NCBI GenBank assembly: GCA_963742715.1
Contig: CAVUMR010000001.1
Coordinates: forward strand, 930,001 to 994,000
Origin: CAVUMR01 sp963742715
Lineage (GTDB): Bacteria; Actinomycetota; Actinomycetes; Mycobacteriales; Micromonosporaceae
DNA: 64,000 nt
Direction of reading: 5' to 3'
Both the position numbers and the translations under genes were made by a program. Below are positions 43,977 to 52,830 of this stretch, in pieces. The notes under the pieces are model-generated. The model saw only the letters and a program-made list of their open reading frames with translations, was not told the DNA's origin and searched no databases. Within the stretch, counting starts at the first letter, position 1; every line of letters starts with the position of its first letter.

Positions 43977-45043
43977 GAGCGACGGTGGTCGGCGGCTCCG
44001 GGTACATCGGCGGCGAGCTGCTGCGGCTGCTGCTCTGCCACCCGAACGTGACGGTCGCCCAGGTGACCTCGCGCAAGCTGCGCGGGCACCGGATCGACAG
44101 CGCGCACCCGAACCTGCGCGGGCGTACCGAGCTGGCGTTCTGCGCCCCGGACGAGCTGACCGACTGCGACGTGCTGCTGCTCGCGACCCCGCACCGCGAC
44201 ACCATGGCGATCCTGCCGTCGCTGTCCGGGCTGGCGCCGTACCTGGTCGACCTGTCCGGAGACTTCCGGCTGCGGGACACCTCGGTGTACGAGCGCTACT
44301 ACGGCACCGCGCACACCGCGCCGGAGCTGATCGACGACTTCACGCCGGGCATCCCGGAGCTGCACCGCAAGCGGCTGCGGGACGCCGACCGGGTGAGCGT
44401 GCCCGGCTGCATGGCCACCGCCGCGATTCTCGCGCTGGTACCGCTGGCCGACGCCGGACTGGTCGAGCCGTCCGTGGTGGTGGACGCGCGTACCGGGTCG
44501 AGCGGCTCGGGTTCGGGCGCCGGTACGGCCAGCAGTCACGCCGAGCGGAGCGGCGCGATGCGGGTGTTCGCGCCGGCCGGGCACCGGCACGAGGCGGAGA
44601 TCGGCCAGCACACCGGCATGTCTGTGCGGATGTCCGCGACCGGAGTCGAGGCGGTACGCGGAGTCCAGGTGGTCTGTCACGCCCGCGCCCGCGCCGCGAC
44701 CGACGAGAAGACCATCCGGCGCGCCTATCGCGAGCGGTACGCCGACGAGCCGTTCGTACGGATCGTCGCGCACAAGCGGGGCACCCACCGGTACCCGGAT
44801 CCGAAGGTGCTGCTCGGCTCCAACTACTGCGACGTGGGCTTCGCGCTGGGCCCCGCCGACAGCCCGGGCGACCCGGCTGACCCGACCGACCCGGACAGCC
44901 CGGCCGGCCCGCGGATCACCGCGATGGGCGCACTGGACAACCTGGTCAAGGGTGGTGCCGGTGCCGCGGTCCAATGTCTGAACCTGCGAATGGGGTGGCC
45001 GGAACAGCTCGGCCTGGATTTCCCCGGACTGCACCCGGTGTGA
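43973..45043 (+). CDS. lysY: LysY-type N-acyl-phosphate reductase (ArgC-like)
   Basis: A 356-residue NADPH-dependent reductase: VVGGSGYIGGELLRLLL at the N-terminus, VDLSGDFRLRD, the catalytic Cys in SVPGCMATAAIL, and HRHEAEIGQHTG with the conserved His. It reduces LysW-gamma-glutamyl phosphate to the semialdehyde, the acceptor for transketolase. A Pro/Asp/Gly-rich insert (about GPADSPGDPADPTDPDSP) near residue 290 is unusual. GTG 43973 overlaps the LysX stop. Confidence 0.93.
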   Translation: MRATVVGGSGYIGGELLRLLLCHPNVTVAQVTSRKLRGHRIDSAHPNLRGRTELAFCAPDELTDCDVLLLATPHRDTMAILPSLSGLAPYLVDLSGDFRLRDTSVYERYYGTAHTAPELIDDFTPGIPELHRKRLRDADRVSVPGCMATAAILALVPLADAGLVEPSVVVDARTGSSGSGSGAGTASSHAERSGAMRVFAPAGHRHEAEIGQHTGMSVRMSATGVEAVRGVQVVCHARARAATDEKTIRRAYRERYADEPFVRIVAHKRGTHRYPDPKVLLGSNYCDVGFALGPADSPGDPADPTDPDSPAGPRITAMGALDNLVKGGAGAAVQCLNLRMGWPEQLGLDFPGLHPV

Positions 45044-45054
45044 GGGAGAACGCC

Positions 45055-45906
45055 ATGCCGATCACGGTGGTCAAATGCGGTGGAGCGGTCGACCCCACGC
45101 TCACCTGCGCCGACGTTGCCGCGCTGCGCGCGTCCGGCGAGCGGGTCGTACTCGTACACGGCGGCGCCGGCGACATCGCCGCGGTCGCGGACAGCCTCGG
45201 CGTGCAGCGCCGGACGTTGCGGTCCCCGAGCGGCATCACCAGCCGGTACACCGATCCGGCCATGCTCGACGCGATGGTGCTGGCGATGACCGGGCGGGCC
45301 AAGCCCCGGTTGCTGGCCGGTCTCGCCGCGGTCGGCGTACCTGCGGTGGGGCTGACCGGACTCGACGCCGGCCTGTTGCGGGCTGTCCGCAAGGGCGCCC
45401 GTCGCTCGGTGGAGAACGGCCGGACCCGGCTGGTACGCGACGACCAGAGCGGCCGGATCACCGCGGTCGACCCGAAGGTGCTGCGGGTACTGCTGGCCAA
45501 CGGTTTCACTCCGGTGGTGTCGCCACCGGCGGCCGGTCCGGACGGTGCGCCGCTGAACGTGGACGCCGACCGGGTCGCCGCCGCGATCGCGGTGGCGCTG
45601 CGGGCCGAGCGACTCGTACTGCTCACCGCGGCACCCGGGGTGCTGCGCGACCACACCGACGAGAGCAGCGTGCTGCCCCGGTACGAGCTGTCCACGGACA
45701 GCGGAAACCCGGACAGCGACAACGGGCCGGCCGCCAGCGCCGGCATGTACCGCAAACTGGTCGCCGCCCGGGAGGCGCTGGCCGGCGGCGTGCCGGCGGT
45801 GCGGGTGGCCGACGGCCGGGTGCCCGGCCCGCTGACCGCGGCGCTGTCCGGTCACGGCACCAGCATCGAGCTCGGCGAACCGGCGGCGGAACAGGAAGCG
45901 TCATGA
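45055..45906 (+). CDS. lysZ: LysZ-type carrier-bound glutamate/aminoadipate kinase
   Basis: A 283-residue amino-acid kinase of the ArgB/LysZ family: VVKCGGAV, VLVHGGAGDIAAV, a LNVDADRVAAAIAVALRAERLVLLTAAPGVL segment and SAGMYRKLVAAREAL with the phosphate-site Lys. It phosphorylates the distal carboxylate of the LysW-bound amino acid. Start ATG 45055 follows GGGAGA; the stop overlaps the LysK start. Confidence 0.93.
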   Translation: MPITVVKCGGAVDPTLTCADVAALRASGERVVLVHGGAGDIAAVADSLGVQRRTLRSPSGITSRYTDPAMLDAMVLAMTGRAKPRLLAGLAAVGVPAVGLTGLDAGLLRAVRKGARRSVENGRTRLVRDDQSGRITAVDPKVLRVLLANGFTPVVSPPAAGPDGAPLNVDADRVAAAIAVALRAERLVLLTAAPGVLRDHTDESSVLPRYELSTDSGNPDSDNGPAASAGMYRKLVAAREALAGGVPAVRVADGRVPGPLTAALSGHGTSIELGEPAAEQEAS

Positions 45907-46961
45907 CCGACAGGTGTACCGACGAGGTGGCCGTCGACCTGCTGCGCGACATGCTGACGATCCCGTCGCCGTCCGGTGACGAGGGGCGGCTCGCGGCGTA
46001 CCTGGCCGAGCGCTGCCCCGACCTCGGCTTCACCACCCGGGTGGACGAGGTCGGCAACCTGATCGCCGAACTCGGTACCGGCGACGGCCCGACCGTGATG
46101 CTGCTCAGTCACCTGGACACCGTCGACAGCCCGCTGCCGGTACACCTCGACGAAGCCGGTGACCTGCACGGACGTGGTGCGGTGGACGCCAAGGGCCCGC
46201 TCGCCGCGTTCCTGTGCGCGGCGGCGCGCAGCCCCGGTTTCGCCGGCACCATCCGGGTGATCGGCGCGGTCGAGGAGGAGCGGCTGTCCCGTGGCGGCCA
46301 CCACGTCGCGGCCACCCAACCCGAGCCGGACGTGCTGTTCATCGGCGAGCCGAGTGGCTGGTCGGGCGTGGTACTCGGGTACAAGGGCAAGATCGACCTG
46401 ACCTTCACCGCGCACCGGGCATCCACCCACTCCACCAACCCGCTGCCCAAGGCCAGCGAGGTCGCGGTCGAGTTCTGGCACGCGCTGCTCGACGCGCTGG
46501 GGCCGGAGCGGGATCACGGCTCGTTCCACCGGCCGGCCGCGACCCTGCGCGGCATGCACGCGGACGTGCTCACCGCCGAACTCGACGTGGACTGCCGGGT
46601 ACCGCCCGGCTTCGACGTGGAGGGCTTCGCCGCCGCGCTCAAGCTCGCGGCGGGCGAGGACGAGGTGACCATCATCCGGTCGATAGCGGCGGTACGACAC
46701 GACCGCGGCAACCCGACGGCACGCGCGCTGTCCGCGGCCATCCGGCGGATGGGTTCGGTACCGCGGCCGCTGCTCAAGACCGGTACCTCGGACATGAACA
46801 CGGTCGCCGAGCGGTGGACGGTACCGGCCGCGGGTTACGGCCCGGGCGACAGCTCGCTCGATCACGGCGCGGACGAGCGGATCGCGGTGGACGAGTTCCT
46901 GCGCGGCGTCGCCGTACTGACCGGCGCGTTGACCGAGTTGGACCCCGCCAGTACGCCATAG
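45903..46961 (+). CDS. lysK: LysK-type carrier hydrolase (M20 peptidase)
   Basis: A 352-residue zinc peptidase of family M20: MLLSHLDTVDSP (metal His and Asp), GRGAVDAKGPLAAFLCAA (bridging Asp) and GAVEEERLSRGG (catalytic Glu), then a dimerisation domain and a C-terminal LLKTGTSDMNTVAER...GPGDSSLDHGADE. It releases the finished amino acid from LysW by hydrolysing the gamma-glutamyl amide. Last gene of the operon, followed by a hairpin. No LysJ/ArgD-type aminotransferase is present anywhere in the window. Confidence 0.93.
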   Translation: MTDRCTDEVAVDLLRDMLTIPSPSGDEGRLAAYLAERCPDLGFTTRVDEVGNLIAELGTGDGPTVMLLSHLDTVDSPLPVHLDEAGDLHGRGAVDAKGPLAAFLCAAARSPGFAGTIRVIGAVEEERLSRGGHHVAATQPEPDVLFIGEPSGWSGVVLGYKGKIDLTFTAHRASTHSTNPLPKASEVAVEFWHALLDALGPERDHGSFHRPAATLRGMHADVLTAELDVDCRVPPGFDVEGFAAALKLAAGEDEVTIIRSIAAVRHDRGNPTARALSAAIRRMGSVPRPLLKTGTSDMNTVAERWTVPAAGYGPGDSSLDHGADERIAVDEFLRGVAVLTGALTELDPASTP

Positions 46962-46977
46962 GCAGGTGTTTCGGGGC

Positions 46978-47002
46978 GCCGCCCGCGGGTTGTGCGGGCG
47001 GC
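46978..47002. terminator. Hairpin between convergent operons
   Basis: A 9-bp stem GCCGCCCGC / GCGGGCGGC with a 7-base loop in the 51-bp gap between LysK and the convergent ABC ATPase. Confidence 0.75.
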
Positions 47003-47012
47003 CCCCGCCCCC

Positions 47013-47897
47013 TCATCCCACCGGTACTCCGGCCGCGGCACGCCTGGTCAGGGCCACGTAGCCGTCCTCCAGGGAGGGTTCCACCGGTACCGCGCCGGGC
47101 ACCGGAGCCGACTCCGCGATCACCCGGTAGCGGGTACCGGTGCCATGCGCGACCGCCGAGACCACGGTGCCGCCGGTCGGTGCCGCGCCCTCGGCGTCGA
47201 GCTGCCACACCTGGCCGGTCGCCACCGCCACCAGGCCGGCGACGGTACCGCGGAAGATCAGCCGCCCGGCGGCGAGCACGGCTAGCTCGCGGCAGGTCTG
47301 CGCCACGTCCTCGACGATGTGCGTGCTGAGCAGCACGGTCCGGTCGCCGGCCAACTGCGCGAGCAGGGTGCGGAACCGGATCCGCTCCTCCGGGTCCAGC
47401 CCGGCGGTCGGCTCGTCCACGATGAGCAGCCGCGGATCGTTCAGCAGCGCCTGCGCGATGCCGACCCGCCGCTTCATGCCGCCGGAGTAGCCGCGCAGCT
47501 TCCGGCCGGCGTCCGCGGTCAGGCCGACCATCTCCAGCAGCTCCCCCACCCGGCGCCGCCGGGTCGCGGTGTCGTCGAGCCCCTTGAGCAGGCCGACGTA
47601 GTCGAGGAACTCCCGCGCCGTCAGGTCCGGGTACAACCCCAGCTCCTGCGGCAGGTAGCCGAGCACCCGCTTGACCGCGAGCCGCCCCGCGCGGGTACCC
47701 AGATCGTGTCCGCCGACCACGACGCGGCCGGACGTCGGCGTGAGCAGCCCGGCCAGGATGCGCATTAGGGTGGTCTTTCCGGCGCCGTTGGCGCCGAGCA
47801 GGCCGGTCATCCCGGTCGGGACGGTCAGGTCCAGGCCGTCCAGGGCATGCACCCGGCCGCGGTACGTCCGGCTGAGCGCGCTGATCTGGATCTCCAT
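47013..47897 (-). CDS. ABC transporter ATPase
   Basis: A 294-residue ATPase with Walker A GANGAGKTTL, Q-loop LPQELGLYPD, signature YSGGMKRRVGIAQAL, Walker B LLIVDEPTAGLD and switch LLSTHIVED. The C-terminal 80 residues resemble the regulatory tail of ABC-2 type exporters. It is the last gene of a five-gene cassette with two permeases, a zinc-finger membrane protein and an ECF sigma factor. Substrate unknown. Confidence 0.92.
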   Translation of the reverse strand: MEIQISALSRTYRGRVHALDGLDLTVPTGMTGLLGANGAGKTTLMRILAGLLTPTSGRVVVGGHDLGTRAGRLAVKRVLGYLPQELGLYPDLTAREFLDYVGLLKGLDDTATRRRRVGELLEMVGLTADAGRKLRGYSGGMKRRVGIAQALLNDPRLLIVDEPTAGLDPEERIRFRTLLAQLAGDRTVLLSTHIVEDVAQTCRELAVLAAGRLIFRGTVAGLVAVATGQVWQLDAEGAAPTGGTVVSAVAHGTGTRYRVIAESAPVPGAVPVEPSLEDGYVALTRRAAAGVPVG

Positions 47898-47904
47898 CGG
47901 TCTC

Positions 47905-48711
47905 CTATCCGGAGGTACGGCCGGCCATCAGCCGGGCGGTGACAAGGGCGGACCCGGCCATGCCGAGCAGGATGGCGAGCGAGAGGGTGGCGGTGGCCGC
48001 GGTCGCCTCCGGCCGGAGCAGGTTGAACAGCGCGCCGTCGACCGGGCCGGCGAAGCCGGTGGTGCCCTGCTCGCCGCGGTACCCGAGGAAGCCCTCGATG
48101 GCGTACCCGCCGATCGGTGCCAGCAGGGTCAGCGCCAGCGTCGGCATCATGGTCGGCGAGACGATGTTGCCCCAGAACCAGTAGCCGACGAACAGCACGC
48201 GGAACAGTGGTGCCGGCATGAACAACGGCCCGACCAGCGCGAACGCGCCGACGAACAGCAGCGCGGGGGTGATCACGGTGAGGAACACCAGCGCGCCCCA
48301 GCCGAGCGCGGCGGTACTGCTGTTGACGACGGCGTACGTGGCGACGAAGGCGCCGTAGAGCACCAGCACCGGCAATCCGGTCGCCACGCAGGAGCCGACG
48401 TACTTGCCTGCCAGTCGCGCGCCGGGACTCGCCGGGGTGGCGTCGAGTACCGGTCCGACGCCCAGCCGGGCGTCCCGGATCAGCCGGTCGGCGAGCAGGC
48501 AGCCGAACCCGACCGGCACGAGCACGTTGAGCAGCAGCCCGGCCAGCACCATGGCGTACCGCGGATCCGGCTCGTCCAGGATTCCGGCCAGTTGACCGCG
48601 GCTGACCAGCAGCAGCAGTGCGACCAGCGCGAACGCCACGGTCCACACCGAGCGCTTGCGTACCTGCATGGCCAGCTCGTACCGGGTCGCCGCGACGAAC
48701 GTGCGGGTCAT
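47905..48711 (-). CDS. ABC-2 type membrane protein
   Basis: A 268-residue protein with six hydrophobic helices (RKRSVWTVAFALVALLLLVS, VLAGLLLNVLVPVGFGCLLAD and others) and the layout of an ABC-2 permease. It lies 7 bp upstream of the ATPase. ATG 48711 is selected because upstream in-frame sequence has no membrane-protein character. Confidence 0.8.
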   Translation of the reverse strand: MTRTFVAATRYELAMQVRKRSVWTVAFALVALLLLVSRGQLAGILDEPDPRYAMVLAGLLLNVLVPVGFGCLLADRLIRDARLGVGPVLDATPASPGARLAGKYVGSCVATGLPVLVLYGAFVATYAVVNSSTAALGWGALVFLTVITPALLFVGAFALVGPLFMPAPLFRVLFVGYWFWGNIVSPTMMPTLALTLLAPIGGYAIEGFLGYRGEQGTTGFAGPVDGALFNLLRPEATAATATLSLAILLGMAGSALVTARLMAGRTSG

Positions 48712-48764
48712 GCCGTTACTCCTTGTTCGCGACTGCGGGGCCTGCTTCGTTGCACTCCTCGCGC

Positions 48765-49505
48765 TCACCCCGACACCTCCGCGGTCAGGAGTCGCTCGGT
48801 ACGCCCGAGCAGCAGCCAGCCGCCGGCAAGCAGCAGGGCGCCGGTACCGACCAGCGTGAGCCGGTTCAGCATCCACTCGGTCGGGCCGGTACCGCGGGTC
48901 GTCGCGTACAGGAACAGCAGCTGCGACCAGCGGTGGCTCAGCACCACGTCGGCGAGTACCTGCTCGAAGATCCAGCAGGTGGTGACCAGGCCGGTCGCCA
49001 CCGCTGGACTGCGCAGCAGCGCACCGGCGAGAAAGCCGAGCCCACCGAGCCACAGCACCGGGGCGAGCCAGGTGAGCTGGCCGACCAGCGGGTTGTGCGC
49101 GTCCGGCCACCGGCTCCACCAGCCGGTGGCGACCATGACGACCGTGGCGGCCACCGCGAACCCGGCCGACCAGCCGAGCGTCACGGCGAGCCGGCGCAGC
49201 AGCGTGGCCCGGTACCCGGTGCGCACGGTCAACTGGAGTTCGACGCCGGGGTCGCGGCCCACCAGCGAGGCGGCGCCGACTCCGGCGGCGAGCGGAAGCC
49301 CCATCTCCAGCAGGGCCTGCAGCAGCCGGGCGAGTTGGTCGCTGCCACCGCCGGTCCGGCCGGTCACGACGGTCAGCACGGCGAGCAGGACGGTCACCGC
49401 GAGCGGGGGCAGCAGCGCGGCCCAGCCGGCTCGACGGAGTTCATGGCGCCACAGCGCGATCGGTCTCACGGAGAATGAGTAGCGCCGTCGGGCGTCGCGG
49501 TTCAT
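48765..49505 (-). CDS. Integral membrane protein of ABC cassette
   Basis: About 246 residues with six or so transmembrane helices (AALLPPLAVTVLLAVLTVVTG, GFAVAATVVMVATGWW, LLLAGGWLLLG). No catalytic motif. Position between the ABC-2 protein and the zinc-finger membrane protein suggests a second permease subunit. ATG 49505. Confidence 0.72.
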   Translation of the reverse strand: MNRDARRRYSFSVRPIALWRHELRRAGWAALLPPLAVTVLLAVLTVVTGRTGGGSDQLARLLQALLEMGLPLAAGVGAASLVGRDPGVELQLTVRTGYRATLLRRLAVTLGWSAGFAVAATVVMVATGWWSRWPDAHNPLVGQLTWLAPVLWLGGLGFLAGALLRSPAVATGLVTTCWIFEQVLADVVLSHRWSQLLFLYATTRGTGPTEWMLNRLTLVGTGALLLAGGWLLLGRTERLLTAEVSG

Positions 49506-49528
49506 TTCGATGGGGTACGCCCGCGGCC

Positions 49529-50413
49529 TCAGCCGGCGGCCGACCGAAACCGGTCGGTGCGCCCGGCGAGCACGATCCCGCCCACCCCGAGCAGCGCTGT
49601 GAGCAGCACCGTGACCGGGCTCGTCGTCCACAGCCACAGCACCGTGGTGTCCAGCCAGTCCGCCGGTCCGAGCGCCGGCGAGTCCAACCCGGCCAGCACC
49701 CGCACCACCCACAGGCCGGCGCTGACCGACATCGCCACGTTCGGCGTGGTCCACACGCCGAGCAGCAGGCTGAGCGCGGACAACAGGGCCATCGGGCCGA
49801 GCCAACTGCCGATCAGCTCGCTGGTGGAGCCTACGTCGCCGCCGACCATCACGATCGCGACGGACGCGGCGAGTGCGAGCACCAGGTCGTACCCGAAGAC
49901 CAGGGTTATCCGGGCCAGCAGGACCAACCGCGGCGAGGTCGGCGTCGCGGCGCCGATCTCGAAAGCGGGGTCGCGGTCCGGGCCGTAGAGCGCGGCGATC
50001 CCGGCCGCCGCCACGATCGGCGCGATCAGCGCCAACGGCTGCTGCACGGCGTTCGCGTGTACCGCGTCGAGAACCGCGCCGAACGCCATGACCAGCACCG
50101 ACGCCACCCAGATGGACGGCCGGACCAGGCGCAGTTGAGCTACCAGCAGCCGTACCGCGAACGACGGGCCGCGGTGTCGCGGCAACGCCGGCAGCGGCTG
50201 CAGCACCGAGCGCCGGAGCGCGACCGCGACGATCTCGGGCCCGGGCGGCACCGGCGCGTCGAACCGGGCGCCGGCGCGTACCGCGGTCCAACTGGACAGG
50301 TCGGCCCGGCAGGTGTCGCAGCCGGCAAGGTGCGCGGCGACCCGCTCCCGCTGGCCGGCGGGCAGGGTGCCGGTGGCGTACCCGGCGAGCAGGGCCCGTT
50401 CCGAATGCGTCAT
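49529..50413 (-). CDS. Zinc-finger anti-sigma-like membrane protein
   Basis: A 294-residue protein with an N-terminal zf-HC2/ZAS motif (RVAAHLAGCDTCRADLSSW, the HxxxCxxC zinc site) followed by six hydrophobic helices. ZAS domains bind and inhibit ECF sigma factors; here the domain is joined to a permease-like membrane part, which could link transporter state to sigma release. The start overlaps the sigma-factor stop by 4 bp. Confidence 0.82.
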   Translation of the reverse strand: MTHSERALLAGYATGTLPAGQRERVAAHLAGCDTCRADLSSWTAVRAGARFDAPVPPGPEIVAVALRRSVLQPLPALPRHRGPSFAVRLLVAQLRLVRPSIWVASVLVMAFGAVLDAVHANAVQQPLALIAPIVAAAGIAALYGPDRDPAFEIGAATPTSPRLVLLARITLVFGYDLVLALAASVAIVMVGGDVGSTSELIGSWLGPMALLSALSLLLGVWTTPNVAMSVSAGLWVVRVLAGLDSPALGPADWLDTTVLWLWTTSPVTVLLTALLGVGGIVLAGRTDRFRSAAG

Positions 50414-51027
50414 GCGCCCTCCTCCGGTACCGCGAGCAGCCGGGCGAGCGCGGCGCGGGCGTGGTGCAGCCGGCTCTTGACCGTGCCGACCGGTACGCCG
50501 ATCACCTCGGCGATCTCCGCGTGCGCGAGTTCGGCCGACAGCGCCAGCAGCAGCACCTCCCGGTGCGCCGGAGCCAACTGTCGCAGCCCGTCCGCCACCC
50601 GACCGGCCTCCAGCCGCGCGAGCACCAGCTCCTCCGGCCCCGGCTCGACCGACTCCGGCTCGGGCAGCCTGGCAAGATCCACCATCGGTTCCCGCAGCGT
50701 GCGCAACCGGTTGTACGCCTGCCGCCGTGCCACTCCGAAAAGCCAGGTACGCACGCTCGACCGGCCGGCGAAGTTGTCCGCCGAGCGCCACACCGCGAGC
50801 AGCGTGTCCTGCAGGATCTCCTCGGCGATCATCCGATCCGGCGCGAGCCGGGCCAGATAACCGAACAACTGATCCGCGTACCGCCGGTAGAGCGCGGTGA
50901 GCGCGTCCGGGTCGCCGCCGGCCACCCGTCGCAGCAGTGCCTCATCGGCCTGCGGTACGGGAGCAGCCGATCGCCGTGCCCACGCGTGCGTGGTCACGCC
51001 GGCCAGCGCGTGCGCTCCAGAGCTCAT
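50410..51027 (-). CDS. ECF sigma factor
   Basis: A roughly 205-residue group 4 sigma factor: region 2 (LYRRYADQLFGYLARLAPDRMIAEEILQDTLLAVW) and region 4 (LAPAHREVLLLALSAELAHAEIAEVIGVPVGTVKSRLHHARAALARLL). It is translationally coupled to the ZAS membrane protein, the expected anti-sigma partner. Three tandem starts (GTG 51033, GTG 51030, ATG 51027) are possible; ATG is used. Confidence 0.9.
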   Translation of the reverse strand: MSSGAHALAGVTTHAWARRSAAPVPQADEALLRRVAGGDPDALTALYRRYADQLFGYLARLAPDRMIAEEILQDTLLAVWRSADNFAGRSSVRTWLFGVARRQAYNRLRTLREPMVDLARLPEPESVEPGPEELVLARLEAGRVADGLRQLAPAHREVLLLALSAELAHAEIAEVIGVPVGTVKSRLHHARAALARLLAVPEEGA

Positions 51028-51133
51028 CACCACCTGAGTAGCAGGAACCGGGCCCCGGGTTCACCCCCGCGCCCGGAAATTCCGCGACAAGCCAGATGGC
51101 GAGGTCAGGGCTACGCAGCGCTCCTGGGCGTGA

Positions 51134-51988
51134 AGTGGACGGCCAGCCCGACCTGCAGCGTCCGCGCTGACGTACACCGGACCGCGCTTCCTTGCCAACG
51201 GCGAACCGGTGACGCTGTCGGCGGCGTTGAAGGACTACGCCGGTGGTCCGGTGTCCGATCGCCCGGTCGGGATCACCATCGGGTCCGGCGCGAGCGCGCA
51301 GACCTGCACCGGTACGACAGCGTCGGACGGCACCGTCCGCTGCACCATCGCGGCGGTACACCAACCGCTGAACGCGGCGGCGACGGTCCCACTCGCGGCC
51401 AGGTTCGCCGGTGACGACAGCTACCTGCCGTCCAGCGCCTCCGCCACGCTGGCACTGCAATTCATGACCGGTCAGGCGTACGGGATCTCAGCGGCGATCA
51501 ACCTGCCGCTGCTGCCGCCGGTGACCGTGCCGCCGCAGCCCGACACCGGCCCGGTCCGTACCGCCGACGCGACCTCCACCGCGACGCCGTGTTCAGCGGC
51601 CGTGACCGCGCTGGTGCTCAACGCGAAGGGCCTGTGCCCGTCGGTCGTCACCACGCTGAACCCCGGTACCGCGACCGGAGCCGCGCAGGTGCAGCAGACC
51701 ACGGTCGGACTGCCCGGGCTGCCGGTGATCGCACTGTCCGGAGTGGAGGCGGGGGCGGTCGCCCGCTGCGGACCGGCGTCCGGTTCGGCCACCCTGACCG
51801 TGACCGTCGGCGGAGTACCGATCGCGGTACCGACCGCGCCGAACTCCACCGTGGCGCTGCCGGGCGGTACCACCCTGATCGTGAACGAGCAGGCACCGGT
51901 GGCCGGCGCCGAAGCCGGCACCGGGCTGTCGGACAGTGAAGCCGGGATTGCCGGGACCGAGCCCGATCCGCCCGCCATCGCGATCTAG
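51134..51988 (+). pseudogene. Truncated Ig-like repeat surface protein
   Basis: The open frame encodes an Ig-like domain (LTYTGPRFLANGEPVTLSAALKD, TCTGTTASDGTVRCTIAAV, AARFAGDDSYLPSSASATL) followed by a Thr/Ala/Pro-rich tail of about 170 residues. A TGA lies in frame at 51131-51133, and the domain begins abruptly with no signal peptide or RBS; the only early start, GTG 51209, is inside the domain. I read it as the 3' remnant of a larger secreted protein. A short expressed protein cannot be excluded. Confidence 0.5.
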
Positions 51989-51989
51989 T

Positions 51990-52071
51990 CCTGATGTCAG
52001 GTCTACGACGCTGCCCTGGCACGCGCATGACCAGGGCATACATTCGCCCTGTCAGTACGCGCCCGGCGTGG
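51990..52071 (+). repeat. Duplicated upstream region, copy 1
   Basis: An 82-bp segment just upstream of the first small paralogue, nearly identical to 52831-52912. It contains the inverted repeat TGCCCTGG (52012-52019) / CCAGGGCA (52031-52038), followed by an AT-richer CATACATT. Probably promoter and operator. Confidence 0.85.
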
Positions 52072-52090
52072 ACGGGACAGAGGTGTGGAA

Positions 52091-52417
52091 ATGACCGACT
52101 TCAAGATTCTGTACCAGATCTCGCTGCCGGAGTCGGCGGACGGCAACGTCTTCGAGAAGTTCATGACCGACCGGTACCTGCCCGCGGTACGCCGTGGCCC
52201 CACCCGGCTCGGCGTGGTCACCGGTCTGGCGCTGTGGCGCGAGACGGCAGATCCGAACAGCTTCCTGATCCAGATGGACTACAACGGAGCACCGGTCGGA
52301 CAGCTCGTCGTGACCGACGACGAGATCCGGGCGCGCTTCGAAGCCTTCAACGCGCCAGCGGTACGACTCGCCGCCTACAAGGAGGCGGCGATCCACTGGC
52401 CCGACCCCGAGAGCTAG
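52091..52417 (+). CDS. Small alpha/beta-barrel-like protein, copy 1
   Basis: A 108-residue protein (MTDFKILYQISLPESADG, FEKFMTDRYLPAV, ALWRETADPNSFLIQMDY) that looks like a dimeric alpha/beta-barrel (ABM/NIPSNAP-like) protein. I do not recognise a specific family. ATG 52091 is chosen from the RBS and by alignment with copy 2. It shares its upstream 82 bp with copy 2. Confidence 0.72.
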   Translation: MTDFKILYQISLPESADGNVFEKFMTDRYLPAVRRGPTRLGVVTGLALWRETADPNSFLIQMDYNGAPVGQLVVTDDEIRARFEAFNAPAVRLAAYKEAAIHWPDPES

Positions 52418-52445
52418 GCCGGCGTCGGAACGTCGCGGGCGGCGG

Positions 52446-52742
52446 TCAGCTCCGTCGCCCGTCGAGTCGGATCGTCCACGGCTCGATCGTGTCCACCAGC
52501 AGGTGACTTCCGTTCCACGGATCAGCCGCGAGCGTCGCTCTTACCTCATCCTCGGTCTTCGCTTCGACGACGTGCACCACGCGCCGCTCGTCGCCGAGCG
52601 GCCCGCCCAGGATGATGAAGCCGGCGTCCACCAGCGTGTCCATGAACGCCGCGTGCGCCGTCCAGTCGGACTGCTCCTCCATCGGCCGGGACCGGTCCCA
52701 CTCCGGTCCGTCGCGGTGGACCGTCACCAGGAACATCGCCAT
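52446..52742 (-). CDS. YCII-related protein
   Basis: A 98-residue YCII-domain protein: MFLVTVHRDGPEWDRSRPMEEQSDWTAHAAFMDTLVDAGFIILGGPL and HVVEAKTEDEVRATLAADPW. The His and Asp arrangement of the YCII fold is present. Related proteins include dehydrochlorinases and many unknowns. It stands antisense between the two paralogues, within what looks like a duplicated block. Confidence 0.8.
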   Translation of the reverse strand: MAMFLVTVHRDGPEWDRSRPMEEQSDWTAHAAFMDTLVDAGFIILGGPLGDERRVVHVVEAKTEDEVRATLAADPWNGSHLLVDTIEPWTIRLDGRRS

Positions 52743-52830
52743 CCGCGGAAGCTATCGGGAGGCACCGACAGAACCGGCGGACCCGAGTTGTACCGGATCG
52801 GACCCGATCGGCCACCGGCCGCCGTTCCGC

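Noticed and set aside
42882..46961. Primary lysine or arginine biosynthesis via LysW
   Set aside because: Split transketolase, sulfotransferase and encapsulin-like genes share the operon, and homoaconitase, homoisocitrate dehydrogenase or aminotransferase genes are missing.
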